Source of the DNA: Saussurea involucrata
Taxonomy: Eukaryota > Streptophyta > Magnoliopsida > Asterales > Asteraceae
Assembly: GCA_033807775.1 (NCBI GenBank)
Contig: CM066317.1
Span: 33,111,870 to 33,175,869 of the forward strand
Direction of reading: 5' to 3'
Length of the DNA: 64,000 bases
The position numbers were made by a program, and so were the translations under genes. Shown here piece by piece: positions 47,101 to 59,049 of this stretch (position 1 is its first letter; each line of letters opens with the position of its first letter). Below the pieces are notes generated by a model that saw only the letters and a program-made list of their open reading frames with translations, did not search any database and had not been told where the DNA came from.

Positions 47101-49513
47101 GTTTTTCTTGGGTACCCACTTAACCATGTATACACGTTTGTCAGTGGAAGTAGTTGGAATGGAAGGTTCAGCAGTCTTCGCAGCATTTGAAGATTCAGCT
47201 TTGTCTTTCTTCACTTTGGTTAATTTCTTAACCTCAGTGGTAGAATTCACCTTGACCTGATTTGCACCATGGTTGGTCTTCTTTGCCTTGGGGGCAATCT
47301 TCACCTTAGCTATCTTTTCAGCTTTGGTGGCTGTGGGGCACTTACTAGCAATATGATCGGTAAGCCCACAGTGATAACATTTCCTATATCTAAAAGTAGT
47401 TCTAGGACCATTTGAATGCTGAGCTTTTAATTTCAAATTAGAAGTGCCAACACCAAGTAAACTATTGGCTTTAGAAATGGGACGAACATTCAGTTCTTCA
47501 AATTTCTTACCAAGGACATCCAATCTGAGTCTAGGAGTAGATCGTTGAATAAATCCAGATATCTGCTTCCTTGATCCAGAGGGATGAGCCACTGAAGCTT
47601 TAGAAGCATTCAGTTTTGGTACTAAGGTACCCTTCTGAGGATTCTGGTAAATAACAATTCCTTTACCTTTGTCTTTACAGATAAAGGTAGGTTTTGAATA
47701 AACCATTTTCTCCTTGCCTTTTGAGGAGGTAGGAGTTTCCTCAGGGATTGGTGTAACGGACGAGGAGCACTGAGAAGATGAAGTATCAGCGACTGAGGAT
47801 ACGAACGTTCCAAATTTAAGCATTGAACGCTCAATGGTTGGTTTTGGAGTTTCATAATTGTAACCCAAACCACGTTTATCACTCAGGGGAATCTGAGACT
47901 TTATTATCTCAGTGATCTTTGTTGAAGAATTACACCATCCTTCAACAGTAGCTTTTTCAGCCTTTAATGCAGCGATAGCTTCTGCTCGTTCGATTTTGAC
48001 TAGCTGATTTAAATATACTTGATCTTTAAAATCTTCTTCAATTTTAGAAAGCTTTTCTATTTGAAGGTGGCAGTTTTTAAGCTTTTCAGCGAGATCAAGA
48101 TTTTGGTTTTCAACCACAGTTTTGCCGTTCATGGCTTCGTATAAACTTCTAGTCAAGAGATCGATCTTACGGAGACTATCAGCTTCATCAATATTTGCAA
48201 TATTGGTAAAGAAAGAAGGTGATACCTGAATAGCAGATGTTGAAGTGGAGGGAATGTCTGAACTTTCTTCCTCTTCTTCAATCTTGGCCATAAGACATAG
48301 ATTTGCTTCATCATCTTCAGAGTCAGATGATGATGCTTCTTCATCAGAAGCAGCCCAATCATAGTCAGCCATCAGGCCTTTATTCTTCTTCTTAAAGCTT
48401 TTCAGCTTTGCATATTTTTCTTTCAGCTTTGAATATTTGTCATCTTTATTTCTTGGAGCAAATGGTTTCTTTGTAAAAGCTGAGGGTCTAGAAACTTTCT
48501 TTGACCTGCACTCATTAGCGAAATGTCCTGTCTTTTCGCAGTTAAAACAAGTAGCAGTAGCTTGTCAACAAAAGCTGATGATCTAGGCTTGTCAGTTATG
48601 GAAAGAGGTTTGTTCTTTTTAAACATTTTCTTTTTGGCAAATCTCCTGAACTTCTTAGTTAGGAGAGCCAAAGATTCATCATTATCTGAATAATCAGAAT
48701 CTGATGACCTTTCAGAGTTACTCTCTAACTCAGTGATAGTGACCGAGGGTCGCTGAGTAGAGAGTTCCTCTGAGATTAAAGCAACAGGGGTGCTTTTGGA
48801 ATCTTTTACAAGATTCTTCTTAAGATGGCTTGATTGCTCATGATTCAGCAACGTGCCAGATAAGGTAGCAAGGGTCATTGATTTTAGATCTTTTACAGCT
48901 TGAGACACATAGAATAATTGTCCCAGCTTTCAGGTAAACATTCTAGAAACTTTGTCAGCACTTCAAAGTTAGAATATTCCTTACCAACAGTTTTCAGATC
49001 TATAATTAAACAATTAAAACGTTGGTGAACTTCAGAGAGAGTTTCATTCTTACCAGAAATGAAGCTTTCGTATTGTCTTACCAGGTTGATCTTTCTTGAG
49101 TCCTGGACTTCAGACGTTCCTTCATACTGAACACATATTGTGTCCCACATGGCTTTTGATGTTTTCAGATTCATGACGGAATGGTAGACTTCGTCAGGAA
49201 GAGCCATGGATAGTATGGATCTGGCTTTTGTATCTATAGCCACTTTCTTCTTATCTTCGTCAGTCCATTGAAGGATTTCCTTAGGTACCAGCCTTTCTGG
49301 AATAGCAGGTCTATTCTCAGTGCCTGGAACTGCAGCATCAATTCTTACAGGGATGAATGGACCATTCTCGAGATAGTAAGGCATAGTAGGGTCTACCCCT
49401 TCTAAGAAGAGTGTCATCCTATTTTTCCATAAGTTGAAGTTATCTTTGGAAAATCTGGGAGGTTTAGCAAGAGAACCATTGTCTATATAATTTGTGTTTG
49501 TGTTGGTGGCCGT
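47098..49513 (-). pseudogene. gag: Element B gag
   Basis: The expected start at 49513-49511 is ACG instead of ATG. The frame then reads FNLWKNRMTLFLEGVD, SILSMALPDEVYHSVM and LECLPESWDNYSMC, matching copia gag. Frameshifts at about 48900 and about 48555 follow. One CCHC knuckle (CFNCEKTGHFANEC, about 48550-48505) precedes a long acidic, coiled-coil C-terminal region with a second knuckle (CYHCGLTDHIASKC, near 47370) and the WVPKKN end. The lost start codon and two frameshifts make it non-functional. Confidence 0.82.
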
Positions 49514-49579
49514 TTTCAGATAATAGCAAGGAAGAGAAATATCTTAGATTAGATCTTGTTTATGAGATTAAACAAATCC

Positions 49580-49591
49580 GCTCTGATACCA
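49580..49591 (-). other. Primer-binding site of element B
   Basis: The complement reads TGGTATCAGAGC, two bases from the LTR. Confidence 0.9.
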
Positions 49592-49593
49592 CT

Positions 49594-50259
49594 TGTTGGT
49601 CCCGAAGGCCTATACAAGTTTGTAGAAGGGGGGGGGGGTGTTGAATACAAACACACAGATTTTACTTTTCTAAATTGTTTATTGATAAATCATTAACAAT
49701 TTACAGCTTGTTGCGGAAACAAGATTAAGGATAAACCTAAATCTAAACAAGTTGGAACACTAAGGTTTCTTGCACTAAGAAAGATAAGGAAATTACTAAT
49801 AATAACCTATCTTGAGATAAGAGATTGAACTTGTCCAGAGTTAGCAAGTTACTTCAAATGAAGTGGGTTCATCTCTTTATATACTGCATGCATTTAATGC
49901 AAGTCAGTATACACTTTACACGTGTCATCAGCTGGTGAGTTGCATGTCATTGACCTTGGTTGACAACCTTAGTAGCCGCATGGATGAACAGTGTAGTATC
50001 AGAGTGGTTGTACGATTTCAGACAGTCGGAGGTTCTTTTCTGACATTTCGTACGGAGTCGTGCAAGGGAGGTTAAGACAAAGGTACTTTGTACGGAGGAC
50101 TTCATGATCAGCTTTCGTTGGTTCAACGATCTATCATTTCATATCAGCGAATGATAGAGTTCAGCGATAGCTGAAGTCTTGTACTTGATACTTCACGTTG
50201 AGTGGACAAATCTGAGTCTTCGCTGATCCGCATCAGTTCATTAGGAGACTTGTCGCTGA
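49594..50259 (-). repeat. Truncated 5' LTR of element B
   Basis: Matches the first 666 bases of the left LTR, then stops at ACTTGTCGCTG and joins C gag sequence (ATGCTGATGATG). The missing 305 bases are the U3 end on the minus strand. Confidence 0.85.
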
Positions 50260-51930
50260 TGCTGATGATGAAGGTGAGGAAACTTCTGTTCACCATTTGT
50301 CAAATGGAATGACCATGTTGGCAGGGTATTCTAAATATAAATCTCGCTTTTGTTCGAGTAAATCCAAGTACACTAGAAAACCCTCTTCTTCACACTCCAA
50401 ACATTCTTCTTCTGACAAATCAAATGAGGAATGTTTTAAATATGGGAAGAAGGGTCACTTTGCCTTTGAGTGCAGAAGCAGACGTCCTGAAAGACCCAGA
50501 TTCTCCTCCTCTGGTCGATTCTCCTCAAAATCTAGCAGGTCCAAGCCAAAAACAATTCTCTCTCCCACATGAAAATTTGGCCAACCTGTTTCCTCTGTAA
50601 ACTCTGACCGGGCTGAAAAATACAAAGCCAAATACAAAAGAGAGAATGAAAGAAATGAACTGCTTGCCAAGAAGGGAAAAGGTCTGCTAGCCGAAAACTC
50701 ATGACTGGGCAGATGAACTGACTTCTGACGGTGAAAAGGATATATCTAATATTTGCTTTATGGCAAAAATCAATGACATGAATGATTCTGAAGGACCCCC
50801 ATCTTCAATGGCTTTAGTATCAACTGAGTGCTCTTCCTCCTATACTCAGGTATACACATTTCTCTCTCTTTCTGATTCTGAAAAGAATGAAGCATTTGAC
50901 TCCTTAACCAATGATTATTATGATGCTAAAGATGTCAAGAAAAAGGAAAACGCTCAGATAAAATCTCTTTCTTCTTAACTTTAAATATGCCTTTCTCAAC
51001 TGAAACATTTTGATAAAATCAAAGCAGAACTTAAAGATTTGAAAACCATCAACTTCACACTTGCTAAAGAGAAAACGTCTTAAAAAGGAACAAGAAACTG
51101 TAAAAATATGGATTAGCTCTTCTAAAAATCTAGAAAAGTTTTTTCAAGACCAAATGGCTTGTGATGACAAATCTGGAGTTGGTTTTGGAAAAATGGACTT
51201 GGACTTTTCCTTATATGTCCATGCTCCTGCTTCCTTTATACTCCCTTCCTTCTACGAGTCATCTGACAATGACTCAAATAATTCTCAGTCCATGAACTCC
51301 TCTGGCCTCTCAGAAGCTTTAAAGTTTGGGATGTTCATTAAATCCAAGGTTTCTACTCCACATCTTGAAGATGAGGAGGCTCAAGGCTCAAATGACCCTT
51401 TCAAACCCATTCATGAACCGATGAAATACTTGACCATTAATGAAGCTTCCTCTTTTGAACCCAAGCCTGCAAAGATTCCCAGAAGAGAGTCCCAGACTTA
51501 TGTCAAAAGACTTTCTGCTGCTGAGAAAGAAAAATCAATTGCTTCTGCAGATTTTATATCAAAAAGAAAATTTCCTAAGAACAACCATGTGAACTCTTCC
51601 ACACATCTTGTTCCCCGATCTGTGAACATCAAAAAAGCCCAAATCTAAGGAATCATCCCTCTCTTCTAATTCTAACTCCATCAAAGGAATCTTAGGTTCC
51701 AAACCTCAAAATTCATCTACCTCCTTTGTCAAAACCATCAAAGTAGATGTGAAAAGTCAAAACAAGGAAGTTAGTCAAAACTCCAAAAAGGTTTTTATAT
51801 ATAGAAAATGTTATAACAGTAGAGATACCTTTCATCTTGATAAAGACTGTCCAAAAGATCGGATTGACCGGAACAATTCCAAGGAACCTTCTTCTTCTCC
51901 TTACCCAAAAGGACCAATTTTCAAATAGAT
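50260..51930 (+). pseudogene. gag: Element C gag, C-terminal part
   Basis: Continues gag after element B. The zinc knuckle near 50430-50473 reads CFKYGKKGHFAFEC, so its second Cys is replaced by Tyr. Coiled-coil and Ser-rich parts follow (50760-51650), with several stops and frame changes, and a degenerate second knuckle near 51810-51855. Confidence 0.7.
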
Positions 51931-51954
51931 ACCAAGGAACTAGTTTCTCTGTGA

Positions 51955-53756
51955 CTGAAGGTCTACATACATCAACATATCTGGTCTAGATAGTGGATGT
52001 TCGCGACACATGACGGGAAATAAATCCCTTCTTGTAAACTTCATGCGTACCAAAGGTCCTTCTGTAACCTTTGGTGATAACTCCAAGGGAAGCACTAAAG
52101 GATACAAACCCCTCACAAATGGTTTTGTTACATTCAATAAATTAGCATATGTTGAAGACTTGATACACAATCTCTTAAGCATAAGTCAACTATGTGATCT
52201 GGGTATAAAGTCACTTTTGAACTGTCTGTTTGTACCATAAGTGACAAAAACATGCAAGTTGTGCTCTCTGGTTACAAAAAGGAAATTGTTTACGTAATAG
52301 ACATGGGACAAAGTTCATCACTCGGAACAAACATTTGTTTTGCCTCTGAAAACTCAGCTAAAAGAAGTTGGCTTTGGCATAAACGTCTTTCTCATCTCAA
52401 CTTCAAGACTCTGAATATTCTTTCAAATAAAGAACTTGTTACTGGAATGCCAAAACTCTATTTTGTGAAAGAAAAACTATGTGTTGCATGTGAAAAAAGG
52501 AAAGCTTACCAAATCCTCTTTCAAGTCCAAACAATGTTTCTCCATCTCTCTACCTTTTCAAATGCTTCACATGGATCTATGTGGACCAGTCAACACTCCC
52601 AGCCTCCCAGCCTTGGTGGAAGAAGGTACATATTAGTTATTGTTGATGAATTTACTCGTTACACTTGGGTATTGTTTCTCAGGTATAAAATTGACACTAC
52701 TGAAGAAATCATGAAGTTCATCAATAAGTCTGAAGTGCTGAATGGACAACTGGTGAGATCTGTAAGAAGTGACAATGGTACTGAGTTCAGAAACAGTACC
52801 TTAGATGACTTCTTCAATGAAAAAGGCATCTCACAAAACTTCTTAGCTGTCAGGACTCCATAACAAAATGGTGTGGTGGAAAGAAAGAATAGAACCTTGT
52901 GTGAAGGTGCAGATCTATTTTGTGTGTATCAAACCTTCCTACCTGCTTTTAGGCTGAAGCAATTAACACTTCATGCTTTACCCAAAATATGTCCATAATT
53001 GTCAAAAGACACAACAAGACTCCCTACGAAGCCTTTTATGGTAGAAAACCAAACATAGGCTTTCTTCATTTGTTTTTGGGTGTGTCTGTTTCATCCTAAA
53101 TGATAGATAAAATCTGGGAAAAATGATCCAAAAGCTGATGGAGGAATCTTTATGGGATATTCTCTCACTTCAAAAGCCTTCAGAGTCTACAATCTTCGGA
53201 GAAAATGTATTGATTAATCTATTCATGTAAAGTTTGATGATCTGAAAATATCATCACTCTCATGTGATGATGATTAATTGAATAGATGGATCTCCTATTG
53301 TATTGGTGAGGGACCACATCTTACCTTACAAGATCCAACTCCCTCTATACATTTTCTTCAAAATATTTCTTCTCATAATGGTGATCCTTCCACATCATCA
53401 AACCCCTCTCTTGATCAGGAACCCATTCTTCCACCTAAAAAAAATCTCCAACTTCAAACTCCCATGAAAATATTCTTCCAAGTACCGTAAATTCACATCC
53501 ACCTGATAATCCATCCACACCAGCTCCCACCGATTTACCTCCTGCCTCCACTTCTGAAGACATCCCTTCTACTTCTCAACCACAACCTACTCTTCCTACA
53601 ACACTACCTCCTGCCACCCAATGGACCAAAGATCTTCCAATTGATCAAATAATTGGTGATCATCAAGCTGGTGTTCAAACCAGGAGAGGAATCGGCAACA
53701 TATGTCTCTATGTGAATTTTCTGTCTATAATATAACCAAAGAAAAATGAGGAAGCC
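51955..53756 (+). pseudogene. pol: Element C protease and integrase
   Basis: Protease LDSGCSRHMTGNKS is at about 51986-52027. The integrase zinc region has KRLSHLNFKTL and CVACEKRK, then IVDEFTRYTWVLFL and RSDNGTEFRNS. A TAA at 52861-52863 replaces a codon just before QNGVVERKNRT. The C-terminal part to 53756 is full of frame changes. Confidence 0.75.
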
Positions 53757-54670
53757 TTAGCTGATCCATGTTGGATCACTGTAATGCAAGAAGAACTCTC
53801 TCAATTTGAAAGAAATAAAGTATGGAGACTGGTTCCTCGCCCTCTCAGGAAAACAATCATAGGAACCAAGTGCGTCTTCAGAAACAAGATGGATGAAGGA
53901 GGCACTGTAATCAGAAACAAGGCTAGACTTGTGTCTCAGGGTTATCGGCAGGAAGAAGGAATTGACTATGATGAAACTTTTGCACCTGTTGCAAGACTGG
54001 AAGCCATCATAATATTCCTTGCTTATGCTATATATAAGAACTTCCGAGTCTTTCAAATGGATGTTAAAAGTGACTTCCTTAATAGAGATTTTGTTGAAGA
54101 AGTCTATGTGAAACAACCTCCTACATTTGAAGATGCCACTCATCCTGACGATGTCTACAAAACAAAACTCCTCGTGCCTGGTATGATACCTTGGCAAAGA
54201 AAATTCTGAAGAAAAAAAGTATTCTCGAGGTAAAATTGACAATACCCTCTTCATCAAGCAGACTGAAGGTAATCTCATACTTGTCCAAATCTATGTGGAT
54301 GACATCACTTTTGGTGCCACAGATGAATCTTTGTGTGACGAATTTGCTTCTCTCATTAAAAGCCAATATGAGATGAGCATGATGGGAGAGCTCACATTTT
54401 TCTTGGGTCTCCAAGTGAAACAAAATTCTTAAAGAATTTTTATAAATCAAAGTAAATATATTCGTGATCTCCTCAAGAAGTTTAAATTTAAAAATTGCTC
54501 CCCCATGAAAACTCCTGTGGCACCACCCATGAAAATTCATGCTGATTCAGATGGTAAATCTGTTGATGTTACGAACTATCGGGGTATGATTGGATCTCTT
54601 CTTTATCTTACTGCCAGTAGGCCTAATATAATGTTTGCTACTTGTCTTTGTGCGCATTACCAAGCCAAAT
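53757..54670 (+). pseudogene. pol: Element C reverse transcriptase (truncated)
   Basis: MQEELSQFERNKVWRLVPRP, then ARLVSQGYRQEEGIDYDET and MDVKSDFLN. About 30 bases encoding the ALYGLKQ region are missing near 54160, with a frame change. YVDD is present near 54295. The frame ends abruptly in CLCAHYQAK at about 54670, where foreign sequence begins; RNase H is absent. Confidence 0.75.
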
Positions 54671-55115
54671 ACAGTGACGGTACCTAGATGCTACGTCAAC
54701 ATAAGCTTCGTGTTCAAATTGTTCGAGATGACAACGGAAAGAAGCCGTTAGAGCCGAAGTACGGAAGACTGGTCAACGAAGCGCTGGAGCTTTAAGCCGA
54801 GAGGATCCAGTACAAACATGATATGAGAAGCTTTGAAATCCCGTTCTCTATCAGAAGACGTTACGTTCCAGACTGGCATCTTCGCCAACTTTAATCCAAA
54901 GAGGGAGATTGTTAGGGTTTAATAGTTTGTTGTATTAAAGTTGAGGGGGGACTTTTGTAAATACCCAAAAGGGGTATAAATTGTTTAGCTTAAACTCTGT
55001 TTAGGGTTAATCACTCTAATTTCTATTCAATCGTATTGTAAAACACTCTGCATTCCATTCAATCAATAGAGAGCCGACGTGTTGAAATCTTACTTTCTGT
55101 TGATTGTTGATTCGT
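54671..55115 (+). mobile_element. 3' fragment of another LTR retrotransposon inside element C
   Basis: After RT is cut, a coding-like tail (DNGKKPLEPKYGRL, RRRYVPDWHLRQL) leads to a polypurine tract (AGAGGGAGAT, 54902-54911) and a short LTR-like sequence starting TGTTAGGGTTTAAT, with a TATA-like GGTATAAATTG. The right border near 55115 is approximate. The family is not recognised. Confidence 0.5.
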
Positions 55116-55129
55116 TTATTGCACTTATT

Positions 55130-58100
55130 TGGGATCCACAGAGTTCAACCCAGTCTCCTTCTTCCTTCAACACTCTCCACTTCAACATTCATTCACCCAC
55201 AACCCCAAGATTTCAAGTTGCTCATTGGCAACTTCTGGCTCACTTGCATCTATGATACATCTAATGAATCCATTTCTTCCTCCATTCTCATTGATAAAGA
55301 TGACCATGATCTCACCTTTGACGTGGAAGACTTTCGTTATTCTCTTCACCTACCTACCTTCCCTACATATGATCAGTTCCCTCTTAGAACTAAACATGAG
55401 GAAGTTGTCGAGGCTCTCAACTACACTCCTGACGACAACGCTAAAGGCCTCAGTACTCTTCTTCGCAAGCACATGGGAGGAGTATGGAACTTCTTCTTTG
55501 CTCATGCCATTCACTGCCTTAGCCTCAAGACTAGTGGCCATGACCAGTCTCCCTCCTACATTATTATTTGGGTAAAAAATTACACCTCACGACCGACGCA
55601 GGAAAACGAAAGACTTGCTTCGTACGACAAGTCTAGTATTAAGGTAAGGTATCTAACACTATGCACGACTGTATCTTCTATCGTCGCCAGCAAGGTACCC
55701 CCGGCATACGACCGGAATATTCCCCGAAAAGGACGACTGTCGTTCGATTATCCTTGACACTAACCTACTAACATACGACAAGTGTTTCTTTGATGGCTAT
55801 TTAATGCATGTCAAGCACCATAAAGGACAACGGTCATAATTGAAGACCACAATCAAGTGCATTCAACGCCAAGGACCGTTTTCCACATTTATATAGGTCA
55901 TTAATGACGCCAAAGCCTATATATTCCAAGACTGAAGACACATTTGGGACATCTGATTTCCAGAGCTATACAACGAATCCTATGCAATAAACAACCGATT
56001 CTCAGGAACTCACCAGAAGCATTCTCGAAGCGCTAAAACGATCATTCACATCTTCGTTTGATGAAACACACGACGAAGCATTCTTACGAACGACACACGA
56101 CATTAGTTTCTTACAATTAAGTCTAATTCTTCTGTAATTGTAATCTATTGTACTCACGACACTTGTTACTAAAGAACGTCGTCCTGTTTGACGACCATAG
56201 TGCACCGTCGACTTCTATAGTCGACTGCGGTTTTTACCCTCGACGGGGTTTTCCGCGTCACCAAATTATCTCGTCTCTTTCTATTTTAGTTATCTGTTGT
56301 ACGATTTGTCGCGTGATTCCTTTCTTTAGTTATTAAAGCTCCACATCGACCTTAAGTTATCATTTGGGTGATTTTTGCCATTAACAATTACTCAACTGGC
56401 TCATGCCCTGATCTTCCAGAGACGGGTAGACTTTGCTCAATATTTCTTCATAGAATTGGTGAATGTCATCACACCACCCAAGAGACCACAAGTTGCTTTT
56501 CCTGGATTCATCTCCATGATCGTCCATGCAAAGATGGTCGAAGTTGTTGCTGCCGATAAGCGATCGGCGATCCCCAAGTTCGTTTACGACTATTCAGTCC
56601 CTATCGTTGGCAACACAATACTCAACAATCTTATGCGTCCAGGTATGTTCTCCTTCATTAACACTCTCAATCTGCAGTGGGAAGAGGCTGAGGCTTCTTC
56701 TTTCGTTCATTCGGAGGTACCCTAAGTGTCTCCTACTACAGTGGTCCCTTCCCCCTCTACCCGAGTGAAATCGGGGGGCAAGAAAAAGAAAACCAAAACC
56801 CTGGTCCTTCCACACTCGCTTCTATGACCCTGCCACCGAAAGAACCTTCGGTGGCTACCCAAGTCACCATACCCTTTCAGAAGCAGAGGCACTCCTCGTC
56901 CCCTCCTAAGTCTTCTCTAAAAAGACTTAGGAAACCTTCACAGACCAAAACCACACCACCGCCACCGATTCTCAACAATCTGGGGCTGAAGTTATTCTCC
57001 CTACTCGGCCTTGGGTATCTGATTTACCTAAAGCCACCTCCTCGGAAGTCTCTCAAAAGACTTCGGTTGTACAAAAGGAGACCTAACACATCCCTTCATC
57101 AACTCTTTCCTTGGTGATGAAGATGATTTGGAGTTCTCCCCAGTCCAAGATGTTGATTTCTCACTGCACGACCTATCACCCGACTAGTTTCCGGTCGATG
57201 ATTTCGCATAACCAAATGAAGGGTCGGCCGATCCAGGGGTCGGTCCCTATGGTATGGTTTCTTTTCTGGATTTCTTGTTACAGGACACTCGCCAAGGTCC
57301 ACCACACCCCATCGATCTCCCATTCCCTCATCCCACCGATCACCTTCCACGATTCCCACACCCCCACCAATGACCCCACTTTGTATCCCCTCCCCACCGA
57401 GGTACACCCCTCCAAAACAATCCCAACTGAAACACACCTCCCCCCGATCCTCTTCCTCTGATAGTAGTTTATCTCTGGACCCTTCTGTTCATGTTTCAAC
57501 AATTGGTCAGATCGACCCTGTCCTCAACTTTGTCTCTCCCACCACCGATGTTGAGTCTCGATCCCTCCCTCACCAGCCTCTTCCACCCACTCACCCTTTC
57601 ATTCCTCAGTCCGAACCTCAACCGTCTACATCTTCCCTTCCAAGGAACTGCCTTGTCGAAATGAGGATACCAATTGGCAACATAGGATGATTGGGGATCA
57701 ATTCGAATCTTTTAAGTTGTCCCTTGTTTATTTCATCTCTCAAACATCTCAGAGGGTTTGGGCTCTTGAAGATAGGGCTGGTCTGGAGGCACCTTTGTCA
57801 GTTCTTTCGGTCCACATCTGCAAGACATTGATTAGTCGCTCTGAACTTCTCTGAAATCGATGGGTAAAAAGTTATAGGATTTGATCACCTCTAACACCCA
57901 CTTGACTGTCTCCATGGTTGCACTGAAGTCGGCATCCGATGCTCGTGAAGCGGAGGCCCGTCGATTGAATGAACAAGTAGATGGTCATCAGGACCTACAT
58001 TCAAAGATTTTGGAGTATCTTCAACAACTCCACTCCAAGGTTGATGCTCTCCCTCAAAATCATGATTGGGAGATTAACCTTGGAGAAAATGCTTTTCTAG

Positions 58101-58696
58101 GTGAATACAGGGGCGTGCTTCTCGGAATGGCTCGTCGCCTGGATCGGGTGTCTGGATTCTTAACGGTTTCTTCTCAAGAGGAAATTGACCGTGTCGTCGA
58201 TCTTCAAAGAACTTTGGATCAGGATAAGGAACTTTCACGGAAGGTGGCTGAGGAAGAAGCAACCAAAGCTAAAGTTGCTAATCCGATACTTGCTCAAAAA
58301 TCGGAGCTTGGGAGATTGGAAACTTCGGCCAAGGTGGTTGAGGAAAAAAAGGAGAGGGATCTTCGTTGGTATAAAAGAGCTCTTACCGAAAGGAGCAATA
58401 AGTTAAAGATCATCAACATAAAAATCGGCACTTCCAAATCGTCAAAATCTGACATCCGACTGATTTTAAATTGGCAAGATGGGACGATGCGGAACATCAG
58501 AGTTTACAACTTGGACCAGTATGGGATAACATAATGGCTTGAGATAACTGAATTTCTCCTCAACAACACCAATCCTTATAAGGACTTTGGTCTCAACTAC
58601 CTGAGTGGTTTGCTGGACAGGATGAAAGAGATCAAATTCAAGTACAACATAGACCTTTCTCCCGAAAAAGAAGACCGCCTCCGAAAACTCAAATAA
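55130..58696 (+). pseudogene. Element C accessory gene (interrupted by a solo LTR)
   Basis: The N-terminal domain lacks its start (replaced by the fragment ending near 55115). It has LLIGNFWLTCIYD, HLPTFPTYDQFP and FFAHAIHCLSLKTSGHDQ, is interrupted at about 55564, and resumes at 56387 with TQLAHALIFQRRVDFAQYF. A Lys-rich patch (GGKKKKTK), a Pro-rich region (56820-57690, several stops) and a coiled coil (57880-58400) follow. The C-terminal domain has LILNWQDGTMRNIRVYNL, a stop at 58532-58534, then WLEITEFLL, ending LRKLK-stop at 58696. Domain order matches A and B. Confidence 0.68.
55564..56386 (+). repeat. Solo LTR of the Tat gypsy family
   Basis: Starts near TTTGGGTAAAAAATTACACC and ends TTTTGCCATTAACA. 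It resembles the LTR at 4346-5127 throughout its last 250 bases and has a TATA-like TTTATATAG near 55889. It splits C's accessory frame exactly between the codons of ...SYIII and ...TQLAHA. The flanks ATTAT and ATTAC are a possible one-mismatch target duplication. About 22 CGAC/GTCG words occur in it. Confidence 0.7.
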
Positions 58697-58711
58697 GACA
58701 CCAAGCCTCCC

Positions 58712-59049
58712 TGTGGATCCCAGATTAGTTCAATAACAATAGTAACAACGATCAATAAGAAATAATCAAGATTGATTTCAACTTGTTATCCATATATAAT
58801 TCATTCAAAGGTTAGAACCATTCAGAGAGATTACAATGCGTTTGAAAGTGTTTGGAATGATTCTCTACACTATGAACGGCTCACCTAAAACTAGGCTTAA
58901 CTAAAGCTATTTATACCTACGCCTATGATTATCGTGGCCCAAGCCCATTAACCTCTAAACTAAGCCCAATTAACAATTAAAGGCTTTTACAAATAATATT
59001 CTTTTCTTTATATCACTTTCTATATTATAGGACATTTATGGTCCTAACA
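58712..59049 (-). repeat. 3' LTR of element D
   Basis: On the plus strand TGTGGATCCCAG...GGTCCTAACA, 338 bases. Its first 36 bases match the sequence after 63962 with one difference (TTC against TGC). Confidence 0.8.

Larger units (their letters stand above)
37554..50259 (-). mobile_element. Copia element B: 12.7-kb minus-strand retrotransposon with accessory gene
   Basis: In minus orientation: truncated 5' LTR (50259-49594), primer-binding site (49591-49580), gag, pol (to 43806), internal promoter-like region, accessory gene (42825-38795), polypurine tract, 3' LTR (38524-37554). It sits inside C's gag. I count about 11 differences over the 660 shared LTR bases (under 2%), so it is recent. 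The 5' LTR lacks its last third, so part of the LTR and perhaps adjoining C sequence was lost after insertion. Confidence 0.88.
36205..58696 (+). mobile_element. Copia element C, split by element B and other insertions
   Basis: The order is 5' LTR, primer-binding site, gag N-terminus (36713-37553), [element B], gag C-terminus (50260-51930), protease/integrase, RT (to about 54670), [LTR-element fragment], accessory gene (about 55130-58696, itself holding a solo LTR). No 3' LTR of C is in the window; element D (58712 onward) abuts the accessory gene's end. Numerous stops and frameshifts show it is the oldest copia copy here. Confidence 0.75.
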
